From Bacteroidia bacterium (GTDB lineage: Bacteria > Bacteroidota > Bacteroidia > Bacteroidales > Dysgonomonadaceae): a stretch of 45,509 nt of DNA. The notes below the pieces were generated by a model. That model saw nothing but the letters and a program-made list of their open reading frames with translations, did no database searches and was not told the DNA's origin. The position numbers and the translations under genes are program-made. The DNA is taken from positions 1-45,509 of the forward strand of contig BNXH01000007.1 in the NCBI GenBank assembly GCA_025999435.1. The letters are read 5' to 3'. Positions 34,027 to 43,046 of this stretch are shown here, piece by piece (position 1 is the first letter of the stretch; each line of letters starts with the position of its first letter).

Positions 34027-34208
34027 GAACCTGTTTAAATTTTATTCGTTCCGATTTTCAGAACTATTTTTAGAATGATTTTTTCTTTTCTGAAGCGCGA
34101 ATAGCGGGCTATTCAAGCTGAAGAAAGGGAAAAATCAGATAAAAAGAGACTGAAAATGAACGAAAAAAGAGCTATAATAAAATGTTTTGGTAAAATTTAA
34201 ACAGGCTC
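34027..34208. mobile_element. 182-bp foldback MITE
   Basis: The ends GAACCTGTTTAAATTTTA (34027) and its near-exact complement finishing at 34208 are flanked by TAA on both sides, a possible 3-bp target duplication. The inverted symmetry continues inward: TTCGTTC..TTTTCAG pairs with CTGAAAATGAACGAA, and the centre is GAATAGC-gg-GCTATTC, so the whole element is one long imperfect hairpin. There is no ORF. The ends resemble the IS5-type terminus at 45156, so a related transposase may have moved it (inference). Confidence 0.72.
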
Positions 34209-34214
34209 TAAATA

Positions 34215-35693
34215 TTATAGCTCGGCCGATAATGTCTTTTTCGCGTCATTCTTTTTTATCACCCTGGCGTATATTACCAGCGAAATAGCAGAGACCAGCC
34301 CTATGGCAAAGAATACGTACCACAAGTAATGAGCATTTGCTGTTGCGGCGGCATAATCGGCGGCGAAGTTTGTGGAATTGGCAAACCGTTCCGATTTAGG
34401 GTCGGGACAGAAAGCATCCAATAACACCCCGGCTACAATAAATCCTACCAGCGAAGATACAAATGAGTGCAAGTGACTGAACCCAAGATATAAGCCTTCT
34501 TCTCCTTTCGGAGATTGCAGAGAGAAATATTCCAAAAATCGTGGTGAGATAAAACATTCGGCCAATGCCTGAAAGGCAATCCCTATTATCAGAGTCAGGG
34601 TTACAGGGTGCAATGTGAATAACCCAAATATGGAAATATATTCATTACCCATCATGTTGCCCGTCGACATGATTAGCGCCGAAAATGGTATAATGAACAT
34701 ACCCACCATAATGGACGATAGCGCTGAGCGTTTCTTCATTATGGTGGTTATCAGATTCACAAGCAGGAATACAACAAGTGGATTGACGTTGGCTATCCAT
34801 CCCGGTTGAGCTTCAGGCCCAACCATTCTGATAACATATTTCGGCATGGAGGCGTACATCTGTTGCTGTACGATCCAGAATCCACTGGTGATAAGTATCA
34901 GTGCTACCAGACGCCCGTTTTTACAAACCTTGACGAGGGCATGCCGGATGTCGGAGAAGCTTTTTCCCTGTCCGGCGGTTTGGGTAGATTTGTACATAAA
35001 AAAAACGACAATCAATGCAATCAGAGTCATTGTTGCTGAAAAATAATTCAGATATACCAGTCCCTGATCACCGATACTTTTGCGAAGTGGGTCAACAACG
35101 GTTTTTCCTGTGAATGCACCGATGTTTACCATCATATAAAAAATAGCAAAACCTCTGGCACGTGTGTCGGCCGTGGTTTCCTTTGCTACTGTACCTGATA
35201 TAACGGATTTAATGAATGCTCCCCCTACGACGATAAAAAGTAGTATTGGAACGATAGTCCATTGTTGGGCGCTTTCTCTCAATCCTGAGAACGCAGTGCT
35301 TCTGTCGAACTCGCCTACACCGATCGATTTGAAGAAAGATTGGAATATACTGCTTTCATCCATTACCGCATTGGCGGCTCCATATTTTACCAGCCCCGCG
35401 CTTTCGAGCAGGGTAGGAACTAATCCTAGTCCGAAGTAACCAACCGTAAGAAGTGCAAATGCCGCCATGATGGCTTTTCTGAAGCCTATCTTGTCGGAAT
35501 ATGCTCCCAAGAAGGTGGGCAGGAAGTAGAGTAAAGCTGAAAATGTACCGGCAATAATACCTGCTTCGATGTCGGAGAATCCCCAGATGCCAGAGAGGTA
35601 GAGGGTTAGTGAAATAAAAACGGCATAATACGCCAGTCGCTCCAACAGTTCTACAAAATTGGCGACCCAAAAAGCTCTGGAAAATTTAGTCAT
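34215..35693 (-). CDS. MFS transporter, POT (proton-dependent oligopeptide) type
   Basis: 492 residues with about 12-14 membrane helices. The N-terminus contains ELLERLAYY, matching the ExxERFxYY signature of POT/PTR transporters on helix 1, followed by the MFS loop GAYSDKIGFRKAI. A large loop (~100-150) precedes helix 5. It probably imports di- or tripeptides with protons across the inner membrane; the third residue of the signature (Phe) is Leu, so substrate specificity could differ. It is monocistronic, with a foldback MITE 6 bp after its stop. Confidence 0.82.
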   Translation of the reverse strand: MTKFSRAFWVANFVELLERLAYYAVFISLTLYLSGIWGFSDIEAGIIAGTFSALLYFLPTFLGAYSDKIGFRKAIMAAFALLTVGYFGLGLVPTLLESAGLVKYGAANAVMDESSIFQSFFKSIGVGEFDRSTAFSGLRESAQQWTIVPILLFIVVGGAFIKSVISGTVAKETTADTRARGFAIFYMMVNIGAFTGKTVVDPLRKSIGDQGLVYLNYFSATMTLIALIVVFFMYKSTQTAGQGKSFSDIRHALVKVCKNGRLVALILITSGFWIVQQQMYASMPKYVIRMVGPEAQPGWIANVNPLVVFLLVNLITTIMKKRSALSSIMVGMFIIPFSALIMSTGNMMGNEYISIFGLFTLHPVTLTLIIGIAFQALAECFISPRFLEYFSLQSPKGEEGLYLGFSHLHSFVSSLVGFIVAGVLLDAFCPDPKSERFANSTNFAADYAAATANAHYLWYVFFAIGLVSAISLVIYARVIKKNDAKKTLSAEL

Positions 35694-35730
35694 TAGATTA
35701 TTTAATTGTTAAAATGTAAACGAATTGTTA

Positions 35731-35765
35731 CAAAAATAGGAAAAAAATTCGAATCAGTAGTCAAA
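35731..35765 (-). promoter_or_regulatory. Promoter of the POT transporter gene
   Basis: The minus strand has TTTG (35762-35765) and TATTTTTG (35731-35738), 23 nt apart; the -7 box is 37 nt before the ATG. Confidence 0.5.
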
Positions 35766-35803
35766 GGAGTTATGAGTAGTAGGTAATAGGAACTGTCCGA
35801 TTT

Positions 35804-36967
35804 TTAATTCTTCATTTCATTAGATTTTTTTAATTCGATACAAAAAGTTGTCCCGACACCCATTTCGGAAGATTTTACATATATTTTTCCTTTATGGTAC
35901 GATTCAATAATCCGTTTGCCAAGAGACAGGCCAAGTCCCCAACCTCTGCTTTTGGTTGTGTATCCGGGATTGAAAATGGTTTTGAATTTCGATTTGGGGA
36001 TTCCTTTTCCGGTGTCCCGAATGTCGATACTCAGGAAGTTCCCTTTGTCGGATATTGTATAAGTGATTTTACCTTGTCCCCCCATTGCATCCACTGCGTT
36101 TTTAGTAAGGTTTTCTATAACCCAACTTACAAGTGGTTCGCTAATCTCGGTAAATAGCGGCGTACCGGATACCTGTAGTTCGAAGTCCACCTTCTTTGAT
36201 ATTCTTTTTTCGAGATATGCAATGGATTGTTGAATAACATCGGCTATATTTTTCTTTTCCAATGTAGGTGTTGAACCTATTTTGGAAAAACGATCCGTTA
36301 TCATTTGCAGGCGATTTACATCCTTCTCCATATCAAGCAGTGTCGATGGATCAGTCTCTTTCAGCTTTAAGTATTCTATCCATGCCAATAAGGAAGATAT
36401 AGGAGTTCCGAGTTGATGCGCCGTTTCTTTAGATAAGCCTACCCAGAGCCTGTCCTGCTCCATTTTCATGGTTGAAAACAAAGCAAAAAACGCAGTGATC
36501 ATAAAAATGAAAAGTACGCCAAGTTGGATATACGGATATAATTGTAGCTGTTTTAATGTGTAAGAGTCGTCGTAGTATACGTACTGATCGAAGTCTTCAA
36601 TCTCGATAATAATCGGGTCATGCTTTTTCTTAAAATCTTCTGCCCTTTGTTTTAGAAATTCCTGCTTGTCCGATTCGGGTAATTCTATATTGGCCGAAGT
36701 ATATAAATCACTTTTCTTATCATAGTGAATTACAGGTATAGTCTTGTTGCTGGTCAATATTTTCAGCAAGAGGTTCACGTTGAGGTTGACAGTGTCGGTG
36801 GCCATTTCCTTAGTTGCCTCCGCCCATATTTCTATTTTATTCCGTTCTTCTTTCGATAGGCTTTTCACTAAATAATTTGAAACAACAAGAGATGCCAAGG
36901 CGATGATTACAGCTATTGCTATAAACAGATATTTGAACACGTTCCTGTTGTTTTCGAATAATTTCAT
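35804..36967 (-). CDS. Membrane sensor histidine kinase (orphan)
   Basis: 387 residues. Membrane helices at ~13-34 and ~143-163 enclose a ~110-residue periplasmic sensor region. The phosphoacceptor is His in SKETAHQLGTPISSLLAWIEYLK (~185). The HATPase domain has the N box ENLTKNAVDAM, G1 DIRDTGKGIPKSKF, and G2 GWGLGLSLGKRI. The H box AHQLGTPISSL is the variant common in Bacteroidota. No response regulator is adjacent, so its partner is elsewhere. It is divergent from glyA with separate -7 elements. Confidence 0.9.
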   Translation of the reverse strand: MKLFENNRNVFKYLFIAIAVIIALASLVVSNYLVKSLSKEERNKIEIWAEATKEMATDTVNLNVNLLLKILTSNKTIPVIHYDKKSDLYTSANIELPESDKQEFLKQRAEDFKKKHDPIIIEIEDFDQYVYYDDSYTLKQLQLYPYIQLGVLFIFMITAFFALFSTMKMEQDRLWVGLSKETAHQLGTPISSLLAWIEYLKLKETDPSTLLDMEKDVNRLQMITDRFSKIGSTPTLEKKNIADVIQQSIAYLEKRISKKVDFELQVSGTPLFTEISEPLVSWVIENLTKNAVDAMGGQGKITYTISDKGNFLSIDIRDTGKGIPKSKFKTIFNPGYTTKSRGWGLGLSLGKRIIESYHKGKIYVKSSEMGVGTTFCIELKKSNEMKN

Positions 36968-37000
36968 GTGCTAAAGATAATCATAACAAATATTTTCTTA

Positions 37001-37008
37001 CAAAGCTA
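37001..37008 (-). promoter_or_regulatory. -7 element of the histidine-kinase gene
   Basis: The minus strand reads TAGCTTTG (TAnnTTTG), 34 nt upstream of the ATG at 36967. Confidence 0.42.
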
Positions 37009-37055
37009 TAAGAATAAATTTGACGTAAAGCTTATCGTCCGATTATTATAATCGT

Positions 37056-37063
37056 TACCTTTG
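37056..37063 (+). promoter_or_regulatory. -7 element of the glyA promoter
   Basis: TACCTTTG matches TAnnTTTG; the glyA ATG is 37 nt downstream. Confidence 0.48.
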
Positions 37064-37099
37064 CGTATAAAATTATCTCATTAATAAAATAATCTACTT

Positions 37100-38380
37100 A
37101 TGAAAAGAGACACTGCCATTTTTGATATTATCGAAAGAGAACATCAGCGACAGTTGAAAGGTATTGAGTTAATCGCGTCTGAGAACTTTGTCAGCGAACA
37201 GGTAATGGAAGCTATGGGTTCTTATTTAACCAACAAATATGCTGAAGGCTATCCCGGGAAAAGATATTATGGAGGGTGCGAAATTGTAGATTTAAGCGAA
37301 CAATTAGCTATCGACCGCCTGAAAGAAATATTCGGTGCAGAGTGGGCTAATGTTCAACCTCACTCGGGAGCACAAGCTAACGCGGCCGTATTTCTGGCAT
37401 GTATGCAAGCCGGAGATAAATTCTTAGGTTTGAACTTGTCGCATGGCGGACACTTGTCACACGGTTCGCCCGTTAATTTTTCGGGATTGATGTTTCATGC
37501 GCTTGAATATAATGTACGTCAGGATACCGAACAAGTAGATTACGAACAATTGGAACAAGTAGCCCGTCAGGAAAAACCGAAAGTAATTATAGCAGGAGCA
37601 TCTGCTTATTCGCGCGATTGGGACTATGCCCGTATCCGTAAGATTGCTGACGAAATAGGAGCAATCTTTATGGTAGATATGGCACATCCTGCCGGATTGG
37701 TAGCTGCCGGATTGTTGAATAATCCTTTGCCTCATGCGCATATCGTAACTACTACTACTCATAAAACGCTGCGCGGACCTCGCGGAGGCGCTATCCTGTT
37801 AGGAAAAGACTTTGAAAATCCTTGGGGAAAGAAAACTCCGAAAGGAGAAGTGCGCATGATGTCGGCATTATTGGATTCTGCGGTATTTCCGGGAATACAA
37901 GGCGGGCCGCTTGAGCATGTAATAGCAGCCAAAGCTGTTTCTTTTGCTGAAGCTCTTGATCCGTCATACAAGGTTTATCAGGCACAGGTTAAGAAAAATG
38001 CTGCTGTAATGGCTCAGGCATTCATCGATAAAGGTTATAAAGTTGTATCGGGTGGAACAGACAATCACTCCATGCTGATAGACCTTCGTCCTAAGTTCCC
38101 AGAACTGACAGGTAAACTGGCAGAAAGAGTTCTTGTGGAAGCAGATATCACCACAAACAAAAATATGGTTCCTTTCGATAGCCGCAGTCCGTTCCTTACA
38201 TCGGGACTTCGCTTCGGTACACCAGCTATCACTACGCGTGGCGCTAAGGAGCCATTGATGAGTGAGATTGTGGAAATGATAGACACAGTTCTTTCTTCTC
38301 CGGAAAATGAACAAACGATCAGGTCTGTCCGTGAGAAAGTAAACGCAATAATGAAAGATTATCCATTATTTGCCTGGTAA
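37100..38380 (+). CDS. glyA: Serine hydroxymethyltransferase
   Basis: 426 residues. [20 protein letters not shown] and [17 protein letters not shown] are SHMT signatures, [13 protein letters not shown] the cofactor Asp region, and [15 protein letters not shown] the PLP lysine (~222). It interconverts serine + THF with glycine + 5,10-methylene-THF, the main source of one-carbon units. It is monocistronic, with a strong terminator. Confidence 0.97.
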   Translation: MKRDTAIFDIIEREHQRQLKGIELIASENFVSEQVMEAMGSYLTNKYAEGYPGKRYYGGCEIVDLSEQLAIDRLKEIFGAEWANVQPHSGAQANAAVFLACMQAGDKFLGLNLSHGGHLSHGSPVNFSGLMFHALEYNVRQDTEQVDYEQLEQVARQEKPKVIIAGASAYSRDWDYARIRKIADEIGAIFMVDMAHPAGLVAAGLLNNPLPHAHIVTTTTHKTLRGPRGGAILLGKDFENPWGKKTPKGEVRMMSALLDSAVFPGIQGGPLEHVIAAKAVSFAEALDPSYKVYQAQVKKNAAVMAQAFIDKGYKVVSGGTDNHSMLIDLRPKFPELTGKLAERVLVEADITTNKNMVPFDSRSPFLTSGLRFGTPAITTRGAKEPLMSEIVEMIDTVLSSPENEQTIRSVREKVNAIMKDYPLFAW

Positions 38381-38403
38381 GAATAATATAATCGAAATAT
38401 ATA

Positions 38404-38440
38404 AAAGCATCGGCAGATTTTGCCGGTGCTTTTTGTTTTT
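38404..38440 (+). terminator. glyA terminator
   Basis: AAAGCATCGGCA pairs with TGCCGGTGCTTT around a 4-5-nt loop, followed by TTGTTTTT. Confidence 0.82.
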
Positions 38441-38471
38441 ATTACGAATCAGCAGTTGAATTAATAATCAC

Positions 38472-38514
38472 AGGAACGAAGTGTCTGTAAATAAAATTCA
38501 CAGGCACTACGTTC
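38472..38514. other. Imperfect hairpin after glyA
   Basis: GAACGAAGTGTCTGT and ACAGGCACTACGTTC pair in three short helices (GAACG/CGTTC, AGTG/CACT, CTGT/ACAG) with single mismatches and an ~11-nt loop. There is no T-run, so it is probably not a terminator. It may be a small repeat. Confidence 0.35.
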
Positions 38515-38571
38515 GTCTGGGTAAAGTTGAAAGAATTTTATGTAAGTAGTGAACTATCTGAAAGATATTAT

Positions 38572-38579
38572 TATTTTTG
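38572..38579 (+). promoter_or_regulatory. -7 element upstream of the structured RNA/zinc-ribbon gene
   Basis: TATTTTTG matches TAnnTTTG. Transcription from ~38586 would cover the nested hairpin at 38646-38815 and possibly the gene at 38902. Confidence 0.42.
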
Positions 38580-38645
38580 TCTGGTAACTTAAAAGTAATC
38601 AGCCTATGGTATAAAGCGTAGAAACTGCGCACATTAAAATATTGG

Positions 38646-38815
38646 AAAAAGCGTATAGCTTGTATTCTGGCTTATTGAAACATCGACAATTTCAGAGCTG
38701 CCAAGAGTAAAGCGATGACGCTCACGCTACGGCGTGGGCTTTACTCGTTTATTTGGCAGCAAGGTAGTCGAAGACCTCAATAAGCAAATATTCGGAGTTT
38801 GTCCACGCTTTTTTT
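38646..38815 (+). ncRNA. Candidate structured RNA, 6S-like rod with terminator
   Basis: Five nested helices, all perfect Watson-Crick: AAAAAGCG/CGCTTTTT (38646-38653 with 38806-38813), GCTTATTGA/TCAATAAGC (38670-38678 with 38777-38785), GCTGCCAA/TTGGCAGC (38697-38704 with 38753-38760), GAGTAAAGC/GCTTTACTC (38705-38713 with 38738-38746) and CACGC/GCGTG (38723-38727 with 38732-38736). Large internal loops of 16-18 nt per side separate the second and third helices, and a T-run follows the closing helix. A ~170-nt rod with a central bubble is the outline of 6S RNA, which sequesters sigma-70-type RNA polymerase. No sequence motif identifies it, so the class is inference. It may also be the leader of the next gene. 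Confidence 0.55.
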
Positions 38816-38901
38816 ATGTGCGTATGGGAAGGATAGGACAAACTTACAAACTATGAAGAAAAATTATAGTCTGTTATGGAGCGGACGTTAAACAAATAAT
38901 T

Positions 38902-39153
38902 ATGGCAAATTTTTATTGTGAGTATTGTGGAACAAAGTATCCAAGTGTATCAGCATTGACAAACGGTTCATGCTCTCGTCATCCTAATGGGGCTAACAAG
39001 GGGAAGCATAAACTGTATGAGGGAAGTGAGAAGACCAAATATACATGCAAATATTGTGGGACATCATATCCTTCCATAAGTGCATTAACAAATGGCTCAT
39101 GTTCTCGTCATCCAAATGGAGCAAATAAAGGAAAACATGCACCGGCATTGTAA
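38902..39153 (+). CDS. Two-finger zinc-ribbon-like small protein
   Basis: 83 residues made of two near-identical copies of a ~38-residue unit: YCEYCGTKYPSVSALTNGSC (then SRHPNGANKGKH) and YTCKYCGTSYPSISALTNGSC-type. Each has the pattern C-x2-C-x14-C-x2-H with a further His in GKH, so it likely binds zinc once per unit. The linker KLYEGSEK separates them. Similar two-unit proteins occur in Bacteroidales, but I know no function. It starts 86 bp after the T-run of the structured RNA, and no other gene is close. Repeat island 3 follows. It may bind nucleic acid (inference). Confidence 0.75.
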   Translation: MANFYCEYCGTKYPSVSALTNGSCSRHPNGANKGKHKLYEGSEKTKYTCKYCGTSYPSISALTNGSCSRHPNGANKGKHAPAL

Positions 39154-39199
39154 TAAATCATTTATTAAAATTATATTAATATGAAAGACGTGAATCATT

Positions 39200-39287
39200 G
39201 CTCGCGCAGACGTCCCGTCTGTGTGTTGTGAAGCAAACCTTTTGCTCTATTGAGCAAGACACGGACTAGAAGTCCGCGCCAGCAGGG
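39200..39287. repeat. Double-palindrome intergenic repeat, copy 2
   Basis: Same order as 5724-5794: GCTCGCGCAGACGTCCCG, then CGGACTAGAAGTCCGCGCCAG. The spacer between the palindromes is longer and different (contains TTGCTC...GAGCAA, itself a small hairpin). In both copies it is followed by further repeat modules. Confidence 0.75.
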
Positions 39288-39358
39288 GACACACCCTCGT
39301 TAAGTTCTGGTTTTTTACCCCCTCTTTGCTATAATATGACTATCGGCAATTATACCAT

Positions 39359-39719
39359 AAGTGAAACATTGTCCGGCGTTGGTTTTATCTATAGATAGTG
39401 GTAATTTGAAAATTAGCGAATTTGAAAATTAGCAAATGGCGCGAAGCGACAGTAACAGTCAACAGTCATCAGTTAACAATGGCGCGAAGCGATAAAGGCT
39501 AAAAGCTAACGGCTAATTGAGTGTGGAGTTTGTTACTTTTTAGTTAAAAAGTTACGAGTAGACGAGATATGAGGTGCAAGTTGTTCACTGTTGACTGCTA
39601 ACTGTTCACTGTAGAAGTTTGTTACATTTTAGTTAAAAAGATACGAGTAGACGAGATACGAGGTACGAGTTGATGACTGTTGACTGATGACTGTAGAGGT
39701 TTGTTACTTTTTAGTTAAA
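39359..39719. repeat. Island 3: mosaic of linker, heptad and AT-rich modules
   Basis: In order: inverted copy of the 13153-13193 block (39359-39398); AATTTGAAAATTAGC words (39402-39435); GGCGCGAAGCGA (39438 and 39481); CAGTNAN heptads (39449-39476); GGCTAAN heptads (39497-39517). Then come three tandem units starting at the linker GTTTGTTACTTTTTAG (39528, 39617, 39699; the second has one substitution), each of the first two followed by ACGAGNN words and ACTGNNN heptads (39587-39614 and 39676-39696). The unit spacing is 89 and 82 bp. An unoccupied MITE target GGAGTTTG lies at 39525-39532. Confidence 0.8.
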
Positions 39720-39725
39720 TTCTGG

Positions 39726-39800
39726 TTTGTCATGCTGACGACAGGAAGCATCTCCTGTTTCTCGGGGATCGGGATCCTTCCCTGCGGTCAGGATGACAAA
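39726..39800. repeat. TTTGTCATGCTGAC imperfect palindrome
   Basis: TTTGTCATGCTGAC (39726) pairs with GGTCAGGATGACAAA (ending 39800). Inside are CAGGAAGCATCTCCTG and CGGGGATCGGGATCC. It resembles the widespread CATGCTGA...TCAGCATGACA-type intergenic repeats seen in many bacterial genomes (recall, not searched). A single copy is in the window. Confidence 0.55.
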
Positions 39801-39854
39801 GAGGGTAGCCGCGCGAGCAAGGGGCTAACGGCTAAAAAATGAGTGTGGAGTTTG

Positions 39855-40124
39855 CATAGTACATGACAAAAAATATTACAAAATCTTATATTGCCCTTAC
39901 AGGGCGCGGTTTCAGGAGATTTCGTTTTCCCACCCAAGGCGTTGCCATTGGGCTATATTATGTAGCCCCTTCAGGGCATCAAGGAAAGAAACAGGCTGAA
40001 AGCCTGATATATTCCAGCCCGGGGTAACACCCCGGTGAGATGACAACCGAAGGAACTGCGCCCTGTAAGGGCAACATAATAAGCCTTTTAAATATATATA
40101 AAATATTTTTTGTCATGTACTATG
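39855..40124. mobile_element. Multi-hairpin MITE, copy 2
   Basis: 270 bp with perfect ~23-bp terminal inverted repeats starting CATAGTACATGACAAAAAA, flanked by GGAGTTTG on the left (39847-39854) and right (40125-40132). Internal hairpins: GCCCTTACAGGGC, CCCAAGGC-gtt-GCCATTGGG, CCCCTTCAGGGC, CAGGCT-gaa-AGCCTG, CCGGGGT-aac-ACCCCGG, GCCCTGTAAGGGC. No ORF. The interior is the reverse complement of copy 1 while the flanks have the same orientation. Confidence 0.82.
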
Positions 40125-40132
40125 GGAGTTTG

Positions 40133-40384
40133 TTACTTTTTAGTTAAAATATACCTCAGTGGGTATTCAGTGCAACCAAAAACATGGAGAACTTAACAGC
40201 CCTGCCCTCTGGGGCAATTAAAGGGGGGCGTCTCACTACCAATGGCGGAGCGATTATTATCAAGAATCCATTTGTTCTAATACCAATTCGCATTATTAAT
40301 ATTAATTGCCCGAAAATGAAGAAGATATTTTGAATATATTACTTCCATAAAAAAACACAAAAGCCATATTTTCCACTCATTAAA
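40133..40384. other. Intergenic stretch before eno
   Basis: The tail of the linker repeat (to ~40149) is followed by ~230 bp with no supported ORF. CCCTGCCCTCTGGGGC near 40200 is GC-richer than its surroundings and may be a decayed fragment; I do not recognise it. Confidence 0.4.
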
Positions 40385-40416
40385 TTGGTTAAATACAAGA
40401 AAAAAAAGTAATTTTG
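40385..40416 (+). promoter_or_regulatory. eno promoter
   Basis: TTG (40385-40387) and TAATTTTG (40409-40416) are 21 nt apart, a full Bacteroidota consensus. The leader to the eno ATG is ~55 nt. Confidence 0.62.
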
Positions 40417-40466
40417 CCAGTCTGATTTAACAAACCAAAAACGACATAAATTATTTCATATTTTAA

Positions 40467-41774
<1,308 letters not shown>

Positions 41775-41796
41775 GAAATTAGTTTCTTAAATATAT

Positions 41797-41836
41797 AAAA
41801 ACCGGTATCCTTAAGGGGTATCGGTTTTGTTTTTTA
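41797..41836 (+). terminator. eno terminator
   Basis: AAAACCGGTATCC (41797) pairs with GGGTATCGGTTTT (wobbles allowed), followed by GTTTTTTA. The T-run overlaps the -33 region of the next promoter. Confidence 0.78.
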
Positions 41837-41856
41837 TACGATTCTGTTTACTTTTG
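41826..41856 (+). promoter_or_regulatory. Promoter of the amidase gene
   Basis: TTTG (41826-41829) and TACTTTTG (41849-41856) are 19 nt apart. The -33 box is part of the eno terminator's T-rich tail, a compact terminator/promoter overlap. Confidence 0.58.
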
Positions 41857-41917
41857 CTATATAACTACAATTGTAACTGTCTGCTTTGCTGTATCCGGCA
41901 GATTAGCAAGAAGCGCT

Positions 41918-42973
41918 ATGAAACAACTTTTATATTTTTTTCTATTTATAATATTTAGCACAGGTGCATTCGCACAAAGCAGAAAAGATACACCCCGTGA
42001 AGGGGAAGGAGTGTATGCTTTTCTGAAACGGAATAGATGTACAGGAACTGAACAATACAACCGTTTTTTGGAACTCAATAAAGGAAAGTTCGGGAAGAAT
42101 AATGCATTAAAGAAAGGTGTCGCTTATATTCTTCCGGATACTACATCGAAACCGGAAAACAATCAATCGAAAGATAAGGTAGATGCAAAAGCTAAACCTG
42201 ACAAAGAAAGCCCTCAGCCGGCAGGTGCAAAACGTACATATAAGCTTTTCGGAAAGAAATATGAAGACTATACTATAAAGTCGAACAAACTAAAAGGAAC
42301 GACTTTTTTCCTTTCCAGCGGACATGGAGGACCCGATCCCGGCGCAATGGCTAAAGTGGATGGACGTATGCTCCACGAAGATGAGTATGCATATGATATC
42401 ACCTTGCGTCTGGCCCGTTGCCTGATGGAAGAGGGGGCAACCGTACACATGATTATTCAGGATGCTAAAGACGGAATCAGAGACGGCAGGTATTTAGCGA
42501 ATAGTAACAGGGAAACCTGTATGGGGCAAGTGATTCCGATAAATCAGGTAAAACGGTTGACGCAGAGAAGTGAAAAAATAAATAGTCTGAGCAAGCAATC
42601 GAAAGATAAGTATCAAAGGGCGGTGTTCATCCATCTTGACAGCAGAAGCAAAAAGCAGCAATTGGATGTGTTTTTTTATCATGCGAAAAATAGTGCGGAA
42701 GGTAAAAGACTGGCTAAAACCGTGCGCGACACGTTCGACGATCATTACAATACGCATCAACCTAACCGTGGATTTACCGGAACTGTAAGTACCCGCAACC
42801 TGTATGTGCTTGATAATACTGCACCGATAGGTCTTTTTGCCGAATTAGGAAATATCCAGAACACATTCGACCAACGGAGGTTTTTAGTTCCGGACAACAG
42901 GCAGGCTCTTGCCAGCTGGATGTGCAGGGGGTACATCAAAGATTTCGAAAATTGGAAAGCCGGAAAGAAATAA
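41918..42973 (+). CDS. N-acetylmuramoyl-L-alanine amidase with N-terminal LysM-like domain
   Basis: 351 residues. A signal peptide (MKQLLYFFLFIIFSTGAFAQ) sends it to the periplasm. A LysM-like segment follows (~26-72, GEGVYAFLKRNRCTG...KKGVAYILP), then a Lys-rich linker. The Amidase_3 zinc domain (~130-345) has SSGHGGPDPGA (first His), LHEDEYAYD (Glu), FIHLDSRS (second His) and FAELGNIQN (catalytic Glu). It cleaves the amide bond between MurNAc and the stem peptide in wall turnover or cell separation. It is preceded by its own promoter immediately after the eno terminator. Confidence 0.9.
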   Translation: MKQLLYFFLFIIFSTGAFAQSRKDTPREGEGVYAFLKRNRCTGTEQYNRFLELNKGKFGKNNALKKGVAYILPDTTSKPENNQSKDKVDAKAKPDKESPQPAGAKRTYKLFGKKYEDYTIKSNKLKGTTFFLSSGHGGPDPGAMAKVDGRMLHEDEYAYDITLRLARCLMEEGATVHMIIQDAKDGIRDGRYLANSNRETCMGQVIPINQVKRLTQRSEKINSLSKQSKDKYQRAVFIHLDSRSKKQQLDVFFYHAKNSAEGKRLAKTVRDTFDDHYNTHQPNRGFTGTVSTRNLYVLDNTAPIGLFAELGNIQNTFDQRRFLVPDNRQALASWMCRGYIKDFENWKAGKK

Positions 42974-43021
42974 TCTTAGGACTTATTTCTTGCATATCAA
43001 TATAATTATCTGAAAATACCT

Positions 43022-43029
43022 TACATTTG
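43022..43029 (+). promoter_or_regulatory. -7 element of the glycosyltransferase-like pair
   Basis: TACATTTG matches TAnnTTTG, 17 nt upstream of the ATG at 43047, so the leader is short (about 10 nt). Confidence 0.5.
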
Positions 43030-43046
43030 CAATACAAACTTAGCAT

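Noticed and set aside
38696..38762. Simple terminator for an unseen gene upstream
   Set aside because: The inner hairpin has no T-run of its own; only the outer closing helix is followed by Ts, which fits an RNA of ~170 nt or longer.
38646..38815. Integron attC site or tmRNA at the structured region
   Set aside because: No attC core sites and no integrase are visible; tmRNA 5'/3' acceptor-stem sequences and a tag frame are absent.
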